NCBI RefSeq assembly: GCF_003343245.1 | Contig: NZ_CP024901.1 | Span: 4,216,001-4,280,000 of the forward strand | Direction: 5' to 3' | DNA from: Photorhabdus laumondii subsp. laumondii | GTDB lineage: Bacteria > Pseudomonadota > Gammaproteobacteria > Enterobacterales > Enterobacteriaceae | DNA length: 64,000 nt | Part shown: positions 39,632 through 50,032 of the stretch, piece after piece | How the letters are laid out: every line of letters starts with the position of its first letter | Position numbering within the stretch: the stretch's first letter is position 1 | Program-made: the position numbers and the translations under genes | Notes under the pieces: generated by a model | The model's input: the letters and a program-made list of their open reading frames with translations, nothing else | Database searches by the model: none | Told to the model about the DNA's origin: nothing

Positions 39632-39752
39632 TACCATCATCTCCTTCAATCCTAGAATCTACCCCTATTAGGCTATTTTGTGCTCCTGCACCAATTATGC
39701 TTACCGGGATAAATGACTATTTACTCATCAAGTTATTATTCGATAAAAATGA

Positions 39753-40847
39753 CTATACGAGAGGTTTGCCCGCCCGTACAAAGCTGGGTTTGACTACCTG
39801 AACCGGCATTTCACGATTGCGGATTTGGACAACCGCCTGTTCACCAATTCCTTGCGGCACACGGGCAAGGGCAATACTGAATCCTAATGTTGGAGAGAAC
39901 GTACCACTGGTAATAACGCCAGAATGTAAGGTGCCCATCTCATCAGTAAAACTAACCGCTAAACCACCGCGTAACACACCCTTTTCTCTCATCACCAAAC
40001 CAACCAACTGTTCAGTGCCCTCTTCACGCTGTTTTTCTAGCGCTTCACGGCCGATAAACTGGCGATCTTCGGGTTTCCAAGCGATTGTCCAACCCATGTT
40101 AGCCACAAGGGGAGAAATGGTTTCATCCATTTCCTGTCCATAGAGGTTCATACCGGCTTCAAGTCGCAGCGTATCACGCGCACCTAATCCCGCAGGCTTA
40201 ACGCCGACACTCAGCAATTTTTGCCAGAAATCGGCTGCTTGCTCTTTTGGTAATGCCACTTCATAACCCGCCTCACCGGTATAACCCGTTGTTGCGATAA
40301 ACAGATCCCCCGCCTGAACACCAAAGAAAGGTTTCATTCCGGCAATAGTCTGTTTTTGTTCATCATTCAATAGAGACTCTACTTTTGCCTGAGCGTCAGG
40401 CCCCTGAACCGCAATCAATGCCAGATCATCACGAACCTGAATATCAACCGGGTAATTGGCGACATGTTCATTAATCCAAGCCAGATCTTTCTCACGAGTC
40501 GCAGAATTGACCACCAACCGATAAAAATCATTGCTAAGGTAATAAACAATCAGGTCATCAATTACACCACCAGAAGCATTAAGCATCCCGGTGTATAAGG
40601 CTTTACCCTTTTCTGTCAGTTTAGCAATGTCATTTGCCAACAAATAACGCAGGAAATCACGGCAACCAGTACCATGCAGATCCACAATCGTCATGTGGGA
40701 AACATCAAACATACCAGCATGAGTGCGGACAATGTGATGTTCATCCATTTGTGAACCATAATGCAAAGGCATCATCCAGCCATGAAAATCTACCATACGT
40801 GCACCACAAGCCAGATGCTGGTCATACAATGGGGTTTGTTTTGCCAT
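39753..40847 (-). CDS. gcvT: aminomethyltransferase, T protein of glycine cleavage
   Basis: 364 residues, full length. GcvT releases ammonia from the GcvH-bound intermediate and forms 5,10-methylene-tetrahydrofolate. Typical blocks are visible: [16 protein letters not shown] near the N-terminus, [16 protein letters not shown]-like folate-binding sequence ([15 protein letters not shown]) and the C-terminal [21 protein letters not shown]. First gene of the gcvTHP operon. Confidence 0.97.
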   Translation of the reverse strand: MAKQTPLYDQHLACGARMVDFHGWMMPLHYGSQMDEHHIVRTHAGMFDVSHMTIVDLHGTGCRDFLRYLLANDIAKLTEKGKALYTGMLNASGGVIDDLIVYYLSNDFYRLVVNSATREKDLAWINEHVANYPVDIQVRDDLALIAVQGPDAQAKVESLLNDEQKQTIAGMKPFFGVQAGDLFIATTGYTGEAGYEVALPKEQAADFWQKLLSVGVKPAGLGARDTLRLEAGMNLYGQEMDETISPLVANMGWTIAWKPEDRQFIGREALEKQREEGTEQLVGLVMREKGVLRGGLAVSFTDEMGTLHSGVITSGTFSPTLGFSIALARVPQGIGEQAVVQIRNREMPVQVVKPSFVRAGKPLV

Positions 40848-41205
40848 TATTTCCCTCTTTTCATTTCCTACATGAAAACATACCGCGTATTAACCGACAG
40901 ATACTGTGAATCATGAACAAAAAGCGGCTAAAAAACGCGACGCAAACGATATCTTAAAATGAAAGTTATCACTGAAAACCAAAATGAACCATAAGTAAAA
41001 ATAGGGTTCAATCCAGTGACCATCAAAAAACGTGTTGTGAGTATGCAGAATTTTCAACTATTAAAATGAGTCATAATACTCAAAATTAACAATTAACTTT
41101 AGAAAACACCCATTTTCTGTTACAAGCTAACTGAAATATGAATAAAATCACCTATTCATATTTCAGCAAGGTATGAGAAAAAGTTATCGATAAGCAGAGG
41201 CTAAA
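40848..41205. other. gcvT upstream region
   Basis: 358 bp without a gene between gcvT and ubiI, both on the minus strand. It is AT-rich. In E. coli the equivalent region binds GcvA, Lrp and PurR. I do not see a glycine riboswitch. The 3' end of ubiI should terminate here, but no strong hairpin is evident. Confidence 0.45.
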
Positions 41206-42426
41206 TTAGATTTTTTCAGCCGAACAGAGCCAATTCGGCAAGTCATTCAATCCCATTGCCTGACGAAGTAATTTAGGTTTAATTCCCGGTAAATTATCTG
41301 CCAGAGACAACCCGACATCCCGCAAAAGTTTTTTCGCCGGATTATTGCCATCAAATAATTGACGAAAACCTTGCATCCCGGCCAGCATCACAGCAGCACC
41401 ATGTTTACGTCGGCGCTCATAACGACGTAAATAAAAGTGCTGACCAATATCTTTTCCCTGACCATGCAAACGACGCAATTCACCTATCAGCTCAGCGACA
41501 TCCATAAAGCCCAAATTCACACCTTGGCCTGCCAATGGGTGAATAGTATGGGCGGCATCTCCCAACAAGGCCAGACGATGAGCCGCAAAATTACGGGCAT
41601 AACGACCCGTCAGTGGAATCGTCAGACGCTCACTCATCAGTTCACATTGACCAAGGCGCAGATCAAAGTCTACCGCCAATTGCTGGTTGAAACGCCTATG
41701 ATCAAGCTGTTTGTACTGTTCTGCGACTTCACCCGGTAGTGACCAGACGATAGAACATAAATGGGGATCGGCAAGCGGCAAAAACGCCAAAATACCCTCA
41801 CCATAAAAGACCTGACGAGCAACCCAGCCGTGCGGCTCTTCGGTGCGAATAGTGGCTACCAATGCATGATGTTCATAATCCCAGAATGTGAGAGGGATAT
41901 CAGCATGTTGACGCAACCATGAATGAGCACCATCAGCACCAACAACTAAACGAGCAGTTAACATGCGACCATCGGATAAAGTCATAAAAGTTTCATTTTC
42001 ACCCCAAGCTACCTGTTTCAAAGCCGCGGGTGCCAAAATGGTCACGTCAGATAAGCTATCTACTTTTTTCCATAATGTTTCACGGATAACTCGGTTTTCA
42101 ATGATATGACCAAGATATTCCAGCCCATATTCAGCCGCACTGAACCGAATACGGCCAAAGCTATCCCGCTCCCAAACCTCAATTTCCTGATAAGGACTGG
42201 TGCGCATATCCAAAATATCTTGCCACACACCAAGATGCTGCAATAAGCGCTCACTAGCTGCATTAATCGCAGAAACCCGCAAAGTGTACTCTTCTCCAGC
42301 AACAACGGATTGAGTCGGCGGATAGCTCTCCACCACAGCCACTCGCAAGCCACTGCCTTGTAAGCCACAGGCAAGCGCTAAACCAACCATACCGCCACCA
42401 GCGATAACCACATCAAATGATTGCAT
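41206..42426 (-). CDS. ubiI: 2-octaprenylphenol hydroxylase (C5 hydroxylation in ubiquinone synthesis)
   Basis: 406 residues from the MQSFDVVIAGGG start, which has AGAGG upstream and aligns with E. coli UbiI (VisC). The open frame extends 33 codons further upstream but that part overlaps the intergenic region and looks noncoding. FAD-binding motifs: GGGMVGLALACGL at the N-terminus, DG motif in VVGADGAHSWLR, and GDAAHTIHPLAGQGVNLG. It is an aerobic flavin monooxygenase and is co-transcribed with ubiH, 38 bp away. Confidence 0.96.
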   Translation of the reverse strand: MQSFDVVIAGGGMVGLALACGLQGSGLRVAVVESYPPTQSVVAGEEYTLRVSAINAASERLLQHLGVWQDILDMRTSPYQEIEVWERDSFGRIRFSAAEYGLEYLGHIIENRVIRETLWKKVDSLSDVTILAPAALKQVAWGENETFMTLSDGRMLTARLVVGADGAHSWLRQHADIPLTFWDYEHHALVATIRTEEPHGWVARQVFYGEGILAFLPLADPHLCSIVWSLPGEVAEQYKQLDHRRFNQQLAVDFDLRLGQCELMSERLTIPLTGRYARNFAAHRLALLGDAAHTIHPLAGQGVNLGFMDVAELIGELRRLHGQGKDIGQHFYLRRYERRRKHGAAVMLAGMQGFRQLFDGNNPAKKLLRDVGLSLADNLPGIKPKLLRQAMGLNDLPNWLCSAEKI

Positions 42427-42464
42427 AATATAACGTCCTCTTATTTTGTCTGCTTTATCTGCGG

Positions 42465-43643
42465 TTATCTTTGGGCGACCCAACCTAGAGTCTGACGGGC
42501 CAGTATATCCCGCATAGGAGGGCATTTTTCCATCATCATCAGGCCAAAGTTACGCCCGATTTGTAATGGAAAATAACGATTGGCAAATACCCGTATCAAT
42601 CCATCGGTAATATCAATGGTGTTTTCCCGATCTAAAACCCGTTGCTGTTGATAGTTAGCCAGGACCTGGTAAGCACCAATATCCTGACCAGCAGCAAAAG
42701 CCTCAGAAACAATCTGAGCCAGTGTCATAACATCTCGCATACCAAGATTAAAGCCCTGACCCGCAATCGGATGTAATGTTTGTGCAGCATTTCCCACCAG
42801 CGCCAATCGGTGGCTAATTTGTTGATTTGCAGTAGATAGTGTCAATGGATAGCGATAACGCTGGCCGGTTTCCAATATTTTCCCCAGTCTCCAGCCAAAT
42901 GCTTGCTGTAACTGCCTAAGAAATTGCTCATTATTCCAACCCGCTATCTCCTTTCTCCGCGCCAACTGATGGCACCATACCAGCGAGCTCCGCCCCTCAG
43001 ACATTGGCAGCAAAGCAAGTGGGCCATATTCGGTGAAACGTTCAAATGCCCTACCTCGCGGATGCTCTGAAGTCAGTACATTAGTAATCACGGCAACCTG
43101 CTCATAAGCATGCCGCTGCCACTGAATATTACAAGCGTGACCAATGGCAGAATGACTGCCATCTGCTGCTACCAGCAATTCACCTTGCAATCGTTCGCCA
43201 CTGTCCAAAATGACAGCAACCGATGACAAAGTTCTTTCAACAGCCATAACCTTGGATGGACAATATAGCGTTACACCAGGCGCATTTTTCAGCAATCCGA
43301 ACAAACCCTGCCCTGCATCATACAATTCAATAACATTACCTAGCGCTGGAATGTTATATTCTTTTGCATAAAGATTCACAAACCCTGCATGACCACGATC
43401 ACTAACATGAACGTGAGTTATTGGTATCACATAATCTTCCAGAGCAGACCAAACACCAATCTGTTGTAAACGCTGACAAGTACCGTAAGCCAGCGCTATC
43501 GCTCTGGCATCAAAGCCGGGATGTTTCTGCTCCGGCTCTGCTGCTTCAATCAGGGACACATGGATCTGCCCCTTACTCAGGGAAGATATCGCCAGCGCAA
43601 GCGTCGCGCCGGTCATGCCTCCACCAACGATAATCACGTTCAT
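42465..43643 (-). CDS. ubiH: 2-octaprenyl-6-methoxyphenol hydroxylase (C1 hydroxylation)
   Basis: 392 residues. FAD motifs are GGGMTGATLALAI, AADGSHS and GNAAQTLHPIAGQGFNLG. It belongs to the same family as the neighbouring ubiI and acts one step away in ubiquinone biosynthesis. The start is seven bases after the pepP stop, so translation is probably coupled. Full length and intact. Confidence 0.96.
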   Translation of the reverse strand: MNVIIVGGGMTGATLALAISSLSKGQIHVSLIEAAEPEQKHPGFDARAIALAYGTCQRLQQIGVWSALEDYVIPITHVHVSDRGHAGFVNLYAKEYNIPALGNVIELYDAGQGLFGLLKNAPGVTLYCPSKVMAVERTLSSVAVILDSGERLQGELLVAADGSHSAIGHACNIQWQRHAYEQVAVITNVLTSEHPRGRAFERFTEYGPLALLPMSEGRSSLVWCHQLARRKEIAGWNNEQFLRQLQQAFGWRLGKILETGQRYRYPLTLSTANQQISHRLALVGNAAQTLHPIAGQGFNLGMRDVMTLAQIVSEAFAAGQDIGAYQVLANYQQQRVLDRENTIDITDGLIRVFANRYFPLQIGRNFGLMMMEKCPPMRDILARQTLGWVAQR

Positions 43644-43650
43644 TCTTAAC

Positions 43651-44967
43651 TTAACCCTGTTTTGCTTCCGCCATCAGAGCTTCAATCTCATCAGCTTCTT
43701 TAGTGACACTGGCTGTCAGGTTTTCATTACCTGTTTCAGTGATCAAAATGTCATCTTCAATACGGATACCGATACCCCGATATTCCATCGGTACATCGGC
43801 ATCTGGTGCAATATACAGCCCCGGTTCAACCGTCAATACCATTCCTGGTTGCAAAATACGGTCGCGCTCTACGCCATAGTCACCGACATCGTGCACATCC
43901 AATCCTAACCAATGACCGAGGCCATGCATAAAGAATTGGCGATAGGCTTTGGTTTCGATTAAATGCTCAACTTCACCGTGCATAATGCCCAGTTTCACCA
44001 ACTCTTCCACCATAATCCGCACCACATGTTCTGTGACCTTGTTGATGCTGGTACCTGGCTTATACAATTCCAACGAAACATTTAACGTTTTCAGTACGAT
44101 ATCGTAAATTTCACGCTGAGCACGAGTAAACTTGCCATTGACAGGGAAAGTACGGGTGATATCTCCGGCATACCCCAGATATTCACAACCTGCGTCAACC
44201 AACACCAAGTCACCCTCTTTCATCCTGCTTTCATTCTCGGTGTAGTGCAGAATACAGCTATTTTCACCGCTCCCAACAATCGTGTTGTAAGCAGGATAGC
44301 GAGCCCCTTGATGTGTAAATTCGTGATGAATTTCAGCTTCCAGTTGATACTCAAACATTCCTGGGCGGCAAACTTTCATCGCGCGCCTATGGGCCTGAGC
44401 ACTGATTTTACCTGCCCGGCGCATAGCCTCAATTTCTGCCTTAGATTTGAACAACCGCATTTCATGTACCCAAGGGCGCCAATCAGTTATCGATAAAGGC
44501 GCTGAAAGATTACGGCGACCGCCTTTTCTTAATATATCCAACGCATGAAAGACAATTTCATCTGCGTAGGCAAATTCACCTTGCGCGTGATAAACCACAT
44601 TCAAACCATTCAGCAACAGGTAAAGCTCTTCTTTGATATCATCAAAAGGCAAAGCGCGATCAATACCCAGTTTTTCCGGTGCCGCTTCTTGCCCAAGACG
44701 ACGACCAAACCAAATTTCCGCAGTCAAGTCACTCGCTCGATTAAAAAGCACACTATGATTATGCGTATCATCACTCTTAATTAATATCAGCACCGCTTCC
44801 GGTTCATTAAACCCAGTCAAATAAAGGAAATCGCTATGCTGACGATAGGGATATTCATTATCTGAATTTCGTGGCGCAGGCGGAGAAGAAAAAATAATCG
44901 CTGCGCTGGCCGGAGCCATTTTTGCCAGTAAAGCCTGACGGCGGGATAAATATTCTTGTTTGATCAT
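43651..44967 (-). CDS. pepP: Xaa-Pro aminopeptidase P
   Basis: 438 residues. It removes N-terminal residues that precede proline, using two manganese ions. Metal ligands of the pita-bread fold are visible: two Asp in VDAGCEYLGYAGDITRTF, His in HGLGHWLGLDVHDVG, and Glu in TVEPGLYI and RIEDDILIT. Located between ygfB and ubiH as in E. coli. Confidence 0.97.
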   Translation of the reverse strand: MIKQEYLSRRQALLAKMAPASAAIIFSSPPAPRNSDNEYPYRQHSDFLYLTGFNEPEAVLILIKSDDTHNHSVLFNRASDLTAEIWFGRRLGQEAAPEKLGIDRALPFDDIKEELYLLLNGLNVVYHAQGEFAYADEIVFHALDILRKGGRRNLSAPLSITDWRPWVHEMRLFKSKAEIEAMRRAGKISAQAHRRAMKVCRPGMFEYQLEAEIHHEFTHQGARYPAYNTIVGSGENSCILHYTENESRMKEGDLVLVDAGCEYLGYAGDITRTFPVNGKFTRAQREIYDIVLKTLNVSLELYKPGTSINKVTEHVVRIMVEELVKLGIMHGEVEHLIETKAYRQFFMHGLGHWLGLDVHDVGDYGVERDRILQPGMVLTVEPGLYIAPDADVPMEYRGIGIRIEDDILITETGNENLTASVTKEADEIEALMAEAKQG

Positions 44968-45013
44968 ACCCTCTCCTGCGACTTATAATTATTTTGCGTT
45001 CAATAAACACCAA

Positions 45014-45589
45014 TTAATGCAATGTTGGTTTATCATTTTTGGCGATTAAAACGGTTTTAGGTTCAGTAAAGGCGATATAGCAAAGCTGTGCGGCCACTTG
45101 CACATATTCAAGGACCTCTTCCAGTGCTTGGGACAACTCTTCTTGATCATCACCTTCTTCATAACCAAGCAGACCGATATTGCGCAAATCACCAATAATC
45201 TCACTAATCTCTTTTCTATCCGCGAACTTCGGTTGAGCAACCCCTAATCCCAGCAAAAAATGGTTAACCCATCCAGCTAATGCATCTGCTCGTTCAAATA
45301 CATTATCTTCCTCATCTGGCAGCAATAAACCGAATGCAAAATTACTGTCATCCAATGATTCGAATGTGATTTCACGTAATTCACGCAATTTTTGGGCTAA
45401 TGGATGAGAAAAAGCTAACCCATCATTCGCTAAGTCATGAACTAAGACCTGCCAACTACTGTCGCGATTACCGCCGCACAGCAGGCCGCTAATCAACCCA
45501 TGCATCTCCGCTGCCGTCAGTGCCACTGACTGTTGATGCAATGTTTCGTCAAAAGATTGATAATCTGGTAATGAATTCTGTATAGACAT
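45014..45589 (-). CDS. ygfB: YgfB/YecA-family protein
   Basis: 191 residues of the UPF0149 family, helical and acidic ([33 protein letters not shown]). In Pseudomonas a YgfB homologue influences antibiotic resistance regulation; the role here is not known. First gene of the ygfB-pepP-ubiHI operon and divergent from zapA. Confidence 0.93.
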   Translation of the reverse strand: MSIQNSLPDYQSFDETLHQQSVALTAAEMHGLISGLLCGGNRDSSWQVLVHDLANDGLAFSHPLAQKLRELREITFESLDDSNFAFGLLLPDEEDNVFERADALAGWVNHFLLGLGVAQPKFADRKEISEIIGDLRNIGLLGYEEGDDQEELSQALEEVLEYVQVAAQLCYIAFTEPKTVLIAKNDKPTLH

Positions 45590-45778
45590 GTGTATTGGTC
45601 ATCGTTGACGGTGTAAGTTCATGCTATGCTACCACCAAGGGGAGTCGCTATACCAGACAACAACCTTAGGTAATCGTGAGTTGTCTGTCGGTATGGCGTT
45701 ATAATGATTGGCGCCGGTTTCAATTCTTCTATAATTCAGAATTAAAACCGGGACGCAGCAATAAGTCAGGAAGGGGTC

Positions 45779-46108
45779 ATGTCTGCACAACCAGTAGATA
45801 TCCACATTTTTGGGCGGTCACTACGTGTCAATTGTCCATCAGAGCAAAAAGAAGCATTGCTGGCTGCGGCTGTGGAACTTGAGCAACGTTTAGACGATTT
45901 AAAAGAGCGCACCAGAGTAACCAATACTGAACAACTGATTTTTATTGTAGCACTGAATATCTGTCACGAATTGGCACAAGAAAAAGTGAAAACCCGTGAC
46001 TATGCCTATAATATGGAACAGAAAATAAAGATGCTTCAACAGACTATAGAACAAGCATTAGTGGAACAAGGTCGCATCACTGAGAGTACTATTTCATCAA
46101 ATGAATGA
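45779..46108 (+). CDS. zapA: cell division protein ZapA
   Basis: 109 residues. The N-terminal part ([16 protein letters not shown]) is the globular ZapA head and is followed by a long coiled coil (about 50-100). It bundles FtsZ filaments at midcell. A strong AGGAAGGGG site precedes the ATG. It lies directly upstream of 6S RNA, the standard enterobacterial arrangement. Confidence 0.95.
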   Translation: MSAQPVDIHIFGRSLRVNCPSEQKEALLAAAVELEQRLDDLKERTRVTNTEQLIFIVALNICHELAQEKVKTRDYAYNMEQKIKMLQQTIEQALVEQGRITESTISSNE

Positions 46109-46218
46109 ATTCTATTGATAAATCATGCATTAGTGAGTGAATCATTCGAGAATTAGTTGCTTTCTGTGTTTAGTTTCATACAATAGGTGTCATAAAGTTG
46201 CTTACAAGCGCTGAATAA

Positions 46219-46404
46219 ATTTCTCTGAGATGTTCGTTAACGGGGAAAGTCCCCTGAGCCGATATTTCATACATTATAGAATGTGGTGCTCCGTAGTCTG
46301 GTGTGCATGCTCGGTCCAGCCGAGAAGCCTTAAAGCTGCGACGCTGCGTTCACCTTGAACCGAGGGTTCAAGGGTTACTACCTGTAACGGCATCTTGGAG
46401 AATC
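46219..46404 (+). ncRNA. ssrS: 6S RNA
   Basis: The ends ATTTCTCTGAGATGTTCG and GGCATCTTGGAGAATCTC pair to form the closing stem. The conserved central blocks AGTCCCCTGAGCCGATATTTCATA and CTCGGTCC.GCCGAGAAGCCTTAAA.CTGCGACG are present in the order seen in E. coli. 6S RNA mimics an open promoter and sequesters sigma70 RNA polymerase in stationary phase. It lies between zapA and fau, which are normally co-transcribed with it. Confidence 0.95.
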
Positions 46405-46442
46405 TCAACCTTAATCGCTGCTGCTATCCACTGGCAAGTTCT

Positions 46443-47039
46443 ATGCAATCAGAGCACCTATTATCACTCAGACAAAGCATTAGAAAGAAAATACGCCAAC
46501 AACGCCGTGAACTCACTTCTGAACAACAATCTCTTTTTGCAAGACAGGCTGCTGAGCGAGCAATCAACCACCCCAAAATTCACCAAGCCAACAAAATCGC
46601 GCTATTCCTTTCGTTTGATGGTGAACTCGATACCCGTCCACTGATTAACCAACTCTGGCAACAAAATAAACAGATCTATCTGCCGGTATTGCACCCTTTC
46701 CGTCATCACCATCTGCTATTTTTAAACTATCAACCCAATAGTCGGCTTGTCAGAAATCGCTTCAATATAGAAGAGCCACCGCTGAATGTTGAGCAGGTTT
46801 TACCGTTATCAGAGCTGGATATCATGATGATCCCGCTGGTTGCTTTTGACCGCACAGGACAACGGCTTGGCATGGGTGGTGGCTTTTACGATCGTACATT
46901 GAGGCAATGGCAACAAAAAAATTTCTACCCGATAGGTCTGGCGCATAACTGTCAGTTAGTCGATACACTGCCCATAGCCGAATGGGATATCCCATTACCC
47001 GAAATCATCACACCTGAAAAAATCTGGCAATGGCAGTAA
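46443..47039 (+). CDS. fau: 5-formyltetrahydrofolate cyclo-ligase
   Basis: 198 residues from the ATG of MQSEHLLSLRQ; a longer frame starting at 46395 would overlap the 3' end of 6S RNA and is unlikely. Family blocks: SFDGELDTRPLI, YLPVLHP, PLVAFDRTGQRLGMGGGFYDRTL. It converts 5-formyl-THF to 5,10-methenyl-THF, linking to the one-carbon units made by gcvTHP. Also known as ygfA, with a proposed role in persistence. Confidence 0.93.
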   Translation: MQSEHLLSLRQSIRKKIRQQRRELTSEQQSLFARQAAERAINHPKIHQANKIALFLSFDGELDTRPLINQLWQQNKQIYLPVLHPFRHHHLLFLNYQPNSRLVRNRFNIEEPPLNVEQVLPLSELDIMMIPLVAFDRTGQRLGMGGGFYDRTLRQWQQKNFYPIGLAHNCQLVDTLPIAEWDIPLPEIITPEKIWQWQ

Positions 47040-47040
47040 A

Positions 47041-47072
47041 AAATGGGTGCCTTACACAAAGCACCCATTTTT
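47041..47072. terminator. bidirectional terminator between fau and serA
   Basis: AAATGGGTGC and GCACCCATTT pair around a ten-base loop. A run of T follows on both strands, so it can serve fau (+) and serA (-). Confidence 0.8.
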
Positions 47073-47087
47073 GACATATCAAAATAC

Positions 47088-48329
47088 TCAGTAAAGCAGA
47101 CGAGAACGGATAGTACCCGGCAATGCTTTCAGTTTCTGAAATACCATTTCAGCTTGAGCCGGATTTTCAGTCACAATATCAATCACCACATAACCCATGT
47201 CCCCACTGGTACGCAGATACTGAGCGGCAATATTGATATCCTGTTCAGCAAACACCTGGTTAATACTGTTCAATATACCCGGGCGATTTTCATGAATATG
47301 TAGAAACCGGTTGGTATCATCAGCATGAACAGGAAGAGACACTTCTGGGAAGTTTACTGCTGATAAGGTAGAACCATTATCAGAGTATTTCGCTAACTTT
47401 CCTGCGACTTCATAACCAATGTTTTCCTGCGCTTCTTGGGTAGAACCACCAATATGTGGGGTCAGCAACACGTTATCAAATTTACGTAACGGTGACTCAA
47501 ATGGATCATTATTGGTTGCCGGTTCAACAGGGAACACATCCACAGCCGCCCCTGACAGATGTTCACTTTCCAATGCATCACATAATGCCGGGATATCCAC
47601 CACCGTTCCGCGTGAAGCATTAATCAGGATAGAACCCGGTTTCATCAGGGTCAGTTCAGTTGCACCAATCATATTTTTAGTTGATGGCGTTTCTGGTACA
47701 TGCAAACTAACCACATCACTCATATTCAGTAATTCTGACAAGTGACGTACCTGATGAGCGTTACCTAACGGCAATTTGTTTTCAATATCGTAAAAGTAGA
47801 CATCCATACCAATATTTTCAGCCAGAATACCAAGCTGAGTGCCAATATGACCGTAACCGATAATGCCCAGTTTTTTACCACGAACTTCATAGCAGCCTTT
47901 AGCCTGCTTATCCCACACGCCACGATGAGCTTTCGCATTCGCCAAAGGGATACGACGCAGCAATAACAACAGCTCACCAAGGACCATTTCAGCAACAGAA
48001 CGGGTATTAGAAAATGGCGCATTAAAGACAGGGATACCACGTTTTGCAGCCGCTTTCAGATCAACCTGATTGGTACCAATGCAAAAACAGCCTACAGCAA
48101 CCAATTTTTCGGCCGCCTGAAAAATGTCTTCGGTCAGTTGTGTGCGGGAACGGATACCAACAAAATGGGTATCACGAATTGCCTCTTTTAACTCTTTGGG
48201 ATCTAATGCTCCCTTATGATATTCGATATTGCTATAACCGGCTGCTCGTAGATTTTCTACCGTGCTCTGATGTACACCTTCTAATAGCAAAAATTTAATC
48301 TTATCTTTTTCCAGAGATACCTTAACCAT
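47088..48329 (-). CDS. serA: D-3-phosphoglycerate dehydrogenase
   Basis: 413 residues. First step of serine biosynthesis. NAD site GIIGYGHIGTQLGI, catalytic region LTPHIGGSTQEAQ, and a C-terminal ACT domain (HENRPGILNSINQVF...GYVVIDI) that binds serine for feedback inhibition. It lies beside rpiA on the same strand, with 272 bp between them, which is where serA promoters and Lrp sites lie in relatives. Confidence 0.97.
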   Translation of the reverse strand: MVKVSLEKDKIKFLLLEGVHQSTVENLRAAGYSNIEYHKGALDPKELKEAIRDTHFVGIRSRTQLTEDIFQAAEKLVAVGCFCIGTNQVDLKAAAKRGIPVFNAPFSNTRSVAEMVLGELLLLLRRIPLANAKAHRGVWDKQAKGCYEVRGKKLGIIGYGHIGTQLGILAENIGMDVYFYDIENKLPLGNAHQVRHLSELLNMSDVVSLHVPETPSTKNMIGATELTLMKPGSILINASRGTVVDIPALCDALESEHLSGAAVDVFPVEPATNNDPFESPLRKFDNVLLTPHIGGSTQEAQENIGYEVAGKLAKYSDNGSTLSAVNFPEVSLPVHADDTNRFLHIHENRPGILNSINQVFAEQDINIAAQYLRTSGDMGYVVIDIVTENPAQAEMVFQKLKALPGTIRSRLLY

Positions 48330-48560
48330 TTATCCTGCCTATTGTTACGCTTCGTTACATTTAAGATTCATTCTCTCAACATAACAAAAAAAACGAACAC
48401 AGCAATATAAACGATTGCTATTCCCATCACATAAGTCTTAATAAAGTAGTTATTATGAGGAATAAAATGATCTGAAAAAGAACAAAATTAGGATTTAGAT
48501 CAAATAACAATCAGAGATATGAAATATATCACTAAATTCTCCACCTATTCTAAAAGTGAA

Positions 48561-48592
48561 AAAATTTTTAAGGGCGAAAAATTCCGCCCCTG
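48561..48592 (-). terminator. terminator of rpiA
   Basis: GGGGCGG-AATTTTT-CGCCC type stem-loop read on the minus strand, followed by TTAAAAATTTTTTC, directly after the rpiA stop. Confidence 0.75.
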
Positions 48593-48601
48593 TAAATAAT
48601 A

Positions 48602-49261
48602 TTATTGAGTGATGGTTTCCACTCCATCAAGTGTTCCCATCAATACAATATCCGCACCACGGTTAGCAAATAGGCCCACAGTCACCACACCTGAGATACG
48701 ATTAATTTTATTCTCTAACTCAGCAGGATCGAGTATGGCTAGATTATGCACATCAAGAATCACATTGCCGTTATCAGTCACAACATTCTGACGATATTTT
48801 GGTACTCCCCCCAATTTAACCAACTCACGAGCAACATAAGCCCGAGCCATTGGAATCACCTCAACCGGCAGAGGGAATTTACCCAATACCTCAACTTTTT
48901 TAGAAGCATCAACAATACAAACGAATTTTTTTGCTATTGCAGCAATGATTTTTTCACGCGTCAATGCAGCACCACCGCCTTTAATCATCTGCATATTGCC
49001 ATTGATTTCATCCGCGCCATCAACGTAGATATCAAGGGAATCGACTTCATTACAATCGAATACAGGAATCCCCAAACTTTTTAACTTCTCAGTAGAAGCC
49101 TCAGAGCTGGATACTGCCCCTTCAATCTGATCTTTAATGGAACCGAGGGCATCAATAAAGTGTGAAGCCGTTGAGCCTGTCCCCACACCCACAACTGTTC
49201 CTGGTGTAACAAATTCGAGTGCTGCCCAACCTACTGCTTTTTTTAGTTCGTCCTGAGTCAT
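48602..49261 (-). CDS. rpiA: ribose-5-phosphate isomerase A
   Basis: 219 residues, full length. Interconverts ribose 5-phosphate and ribulose 5-phosphate in the pentose phosphate pathway. Motifs [15 protein letters not shown] (phosphate loop), DGADEIN and [12 protein letters not shown] are typical of type A enzymes. Confidence 0.97.
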   Translation of the reverse strand: MTQDELKKAVGWAALEFVTPGTVVGVGTGSTASHFIDALGSIKDQIEGAVSSSEASTEKLKSLGIPVFDCNEVDSLDIYVDGADEINGNMQMIKGGGAALTREKIIAAIAKKFVCIVDASKKVEVLGKFPLPVEVIPMARAYVARELVKLGGVPKYRQNVVTDNGNVILDVHNLAILDPAELENKINRISGVVTVGLFANRGADIVLMGTLDGVETITQ

Positions 49262-49341
49262 ATCAATTCATTGCCTATTATCAGTTACAAGGAAAGCCTG
49301 TCGACTAGTATAAACCTTGATAGCAACAAAGAAACCGCAAT

Positions 49342-49469
49342 TATACCCGTTATCTTTCAAGTTGCCTCTTTGTTGGCTGCACTCACTCACCCCGGTCACA
49401 TAGTTTTCTATGCTCCCGGGGATTCGCTCCCTTGCCGTCGCGATGCGTCTTGAAATCCATTAGGTATAA
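49342..49469. repeat. ERIC element
   Basis: About 127 bp, TATACCCGTTATCTTTCAAG to CCATTAGGTATA, in the same orientation as the copy at 36069. It lies upstream of rpiA and downstream of the small gene at 49553. Confidence 0.85.
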
Positions 49470-49513
49470 GTTGAGTGAGATGAATCATGGAAAATTAAGA
49501 CTAAATAATGTGA

Positions 49514-49536
49514 AAAACCCGCCATACTAGCGGGCT
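49514..49536 (-). terminator. terminator of the small gene at 49553
   Basis: On the minus strand GCCCGC-TAGTATG-GCGGG is followed by TTTTTC, a compact intrinsic terminator 17 bases after the stop codon. It supports the reality of the small gene. Confidence 0.7.
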
Positions 49537-49552
49537 ACAAAAAGAGTGATGT

Positions 49553-49714
49553 CTATGCAGCCTCTTTGTTACGACGACGACCTTGCTTTTCTTGACTTGG
49601 TGCCTGTGCATGATCTTCTAAAACCGGACCTACTTTCATAAGAAAATCTAAGGTCTCTCCAGCTTTTTTATAAGTTTGAATAGTATCGAACATCGGTTCT
49701 TTTTGTGTTCTCAT
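49553..49714 (-). CDS. uncharacterised 53-residue protein
   Basis: The frame is MRTQKEPMFDTIQTYKK...GRRRNKEAA, with an AGAGGTG ribosome site six bases before the ATG and its own terminator. The protein begins with a short amphipathic stretch, has a central helix-like segment (AGETLDFLMKVGPVL) and ends with a basic tail. It has no signal peptide. I do not recognise the family. It could be a small regulatory or toxin-like peptide; it lies between two ERIC elements and downstream of another orphan gene on the same strand. Confidence 0.6.
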   Translation of the reverse strand: MRTQKEPMFDTIQTYKKAGETLDFLMKVGPVLEDHAQAPSQEKQGRRRNKEAA

Positions 49715-49882
49715 AGCAACACCTCTAAAACAACTTCACATTACTGAACTGATTTAGTCATACAGGACAAAAAATTCCCGACAAAATCTCTCTGTTATGG
49801 CCATGCAACAAATTTAGTAAGATTTCACCTTCAACAAATCTAAATGAACAAAATAATTATCCCACCTGGTCTACCAAGATAC

Positions 49883-50007
49883 TATACCCGTTATCTTTCA
49901 AGTTGCCTCTTTGTTGGCTGCACTCGCTCACCCCGGTCATCGTTACCTATGCTCCCGGGGATTCACTCCCTTGCCGTCGCGATCCATCTTGAAATCCATA
50001 AGGTATA
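49883..50007. repeat. ERIC element with small internal deletion
   Basis: TATACCCGTTATC to CCATAAGGTATA. Compared with the other copies it lacks three bases in the centre (CCGGTCATCGTTACC). Confidence 0.85.
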
Positions 50008-50032
50008 TAACACGCATATAAATGCAGAGATG

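Noticed and set aside
40848-41205. Glycine riboswitch upstream of gcvT
   Set aside because: No conserved tandem aptamer features; enterobacteria use GcvA/GcvR here.
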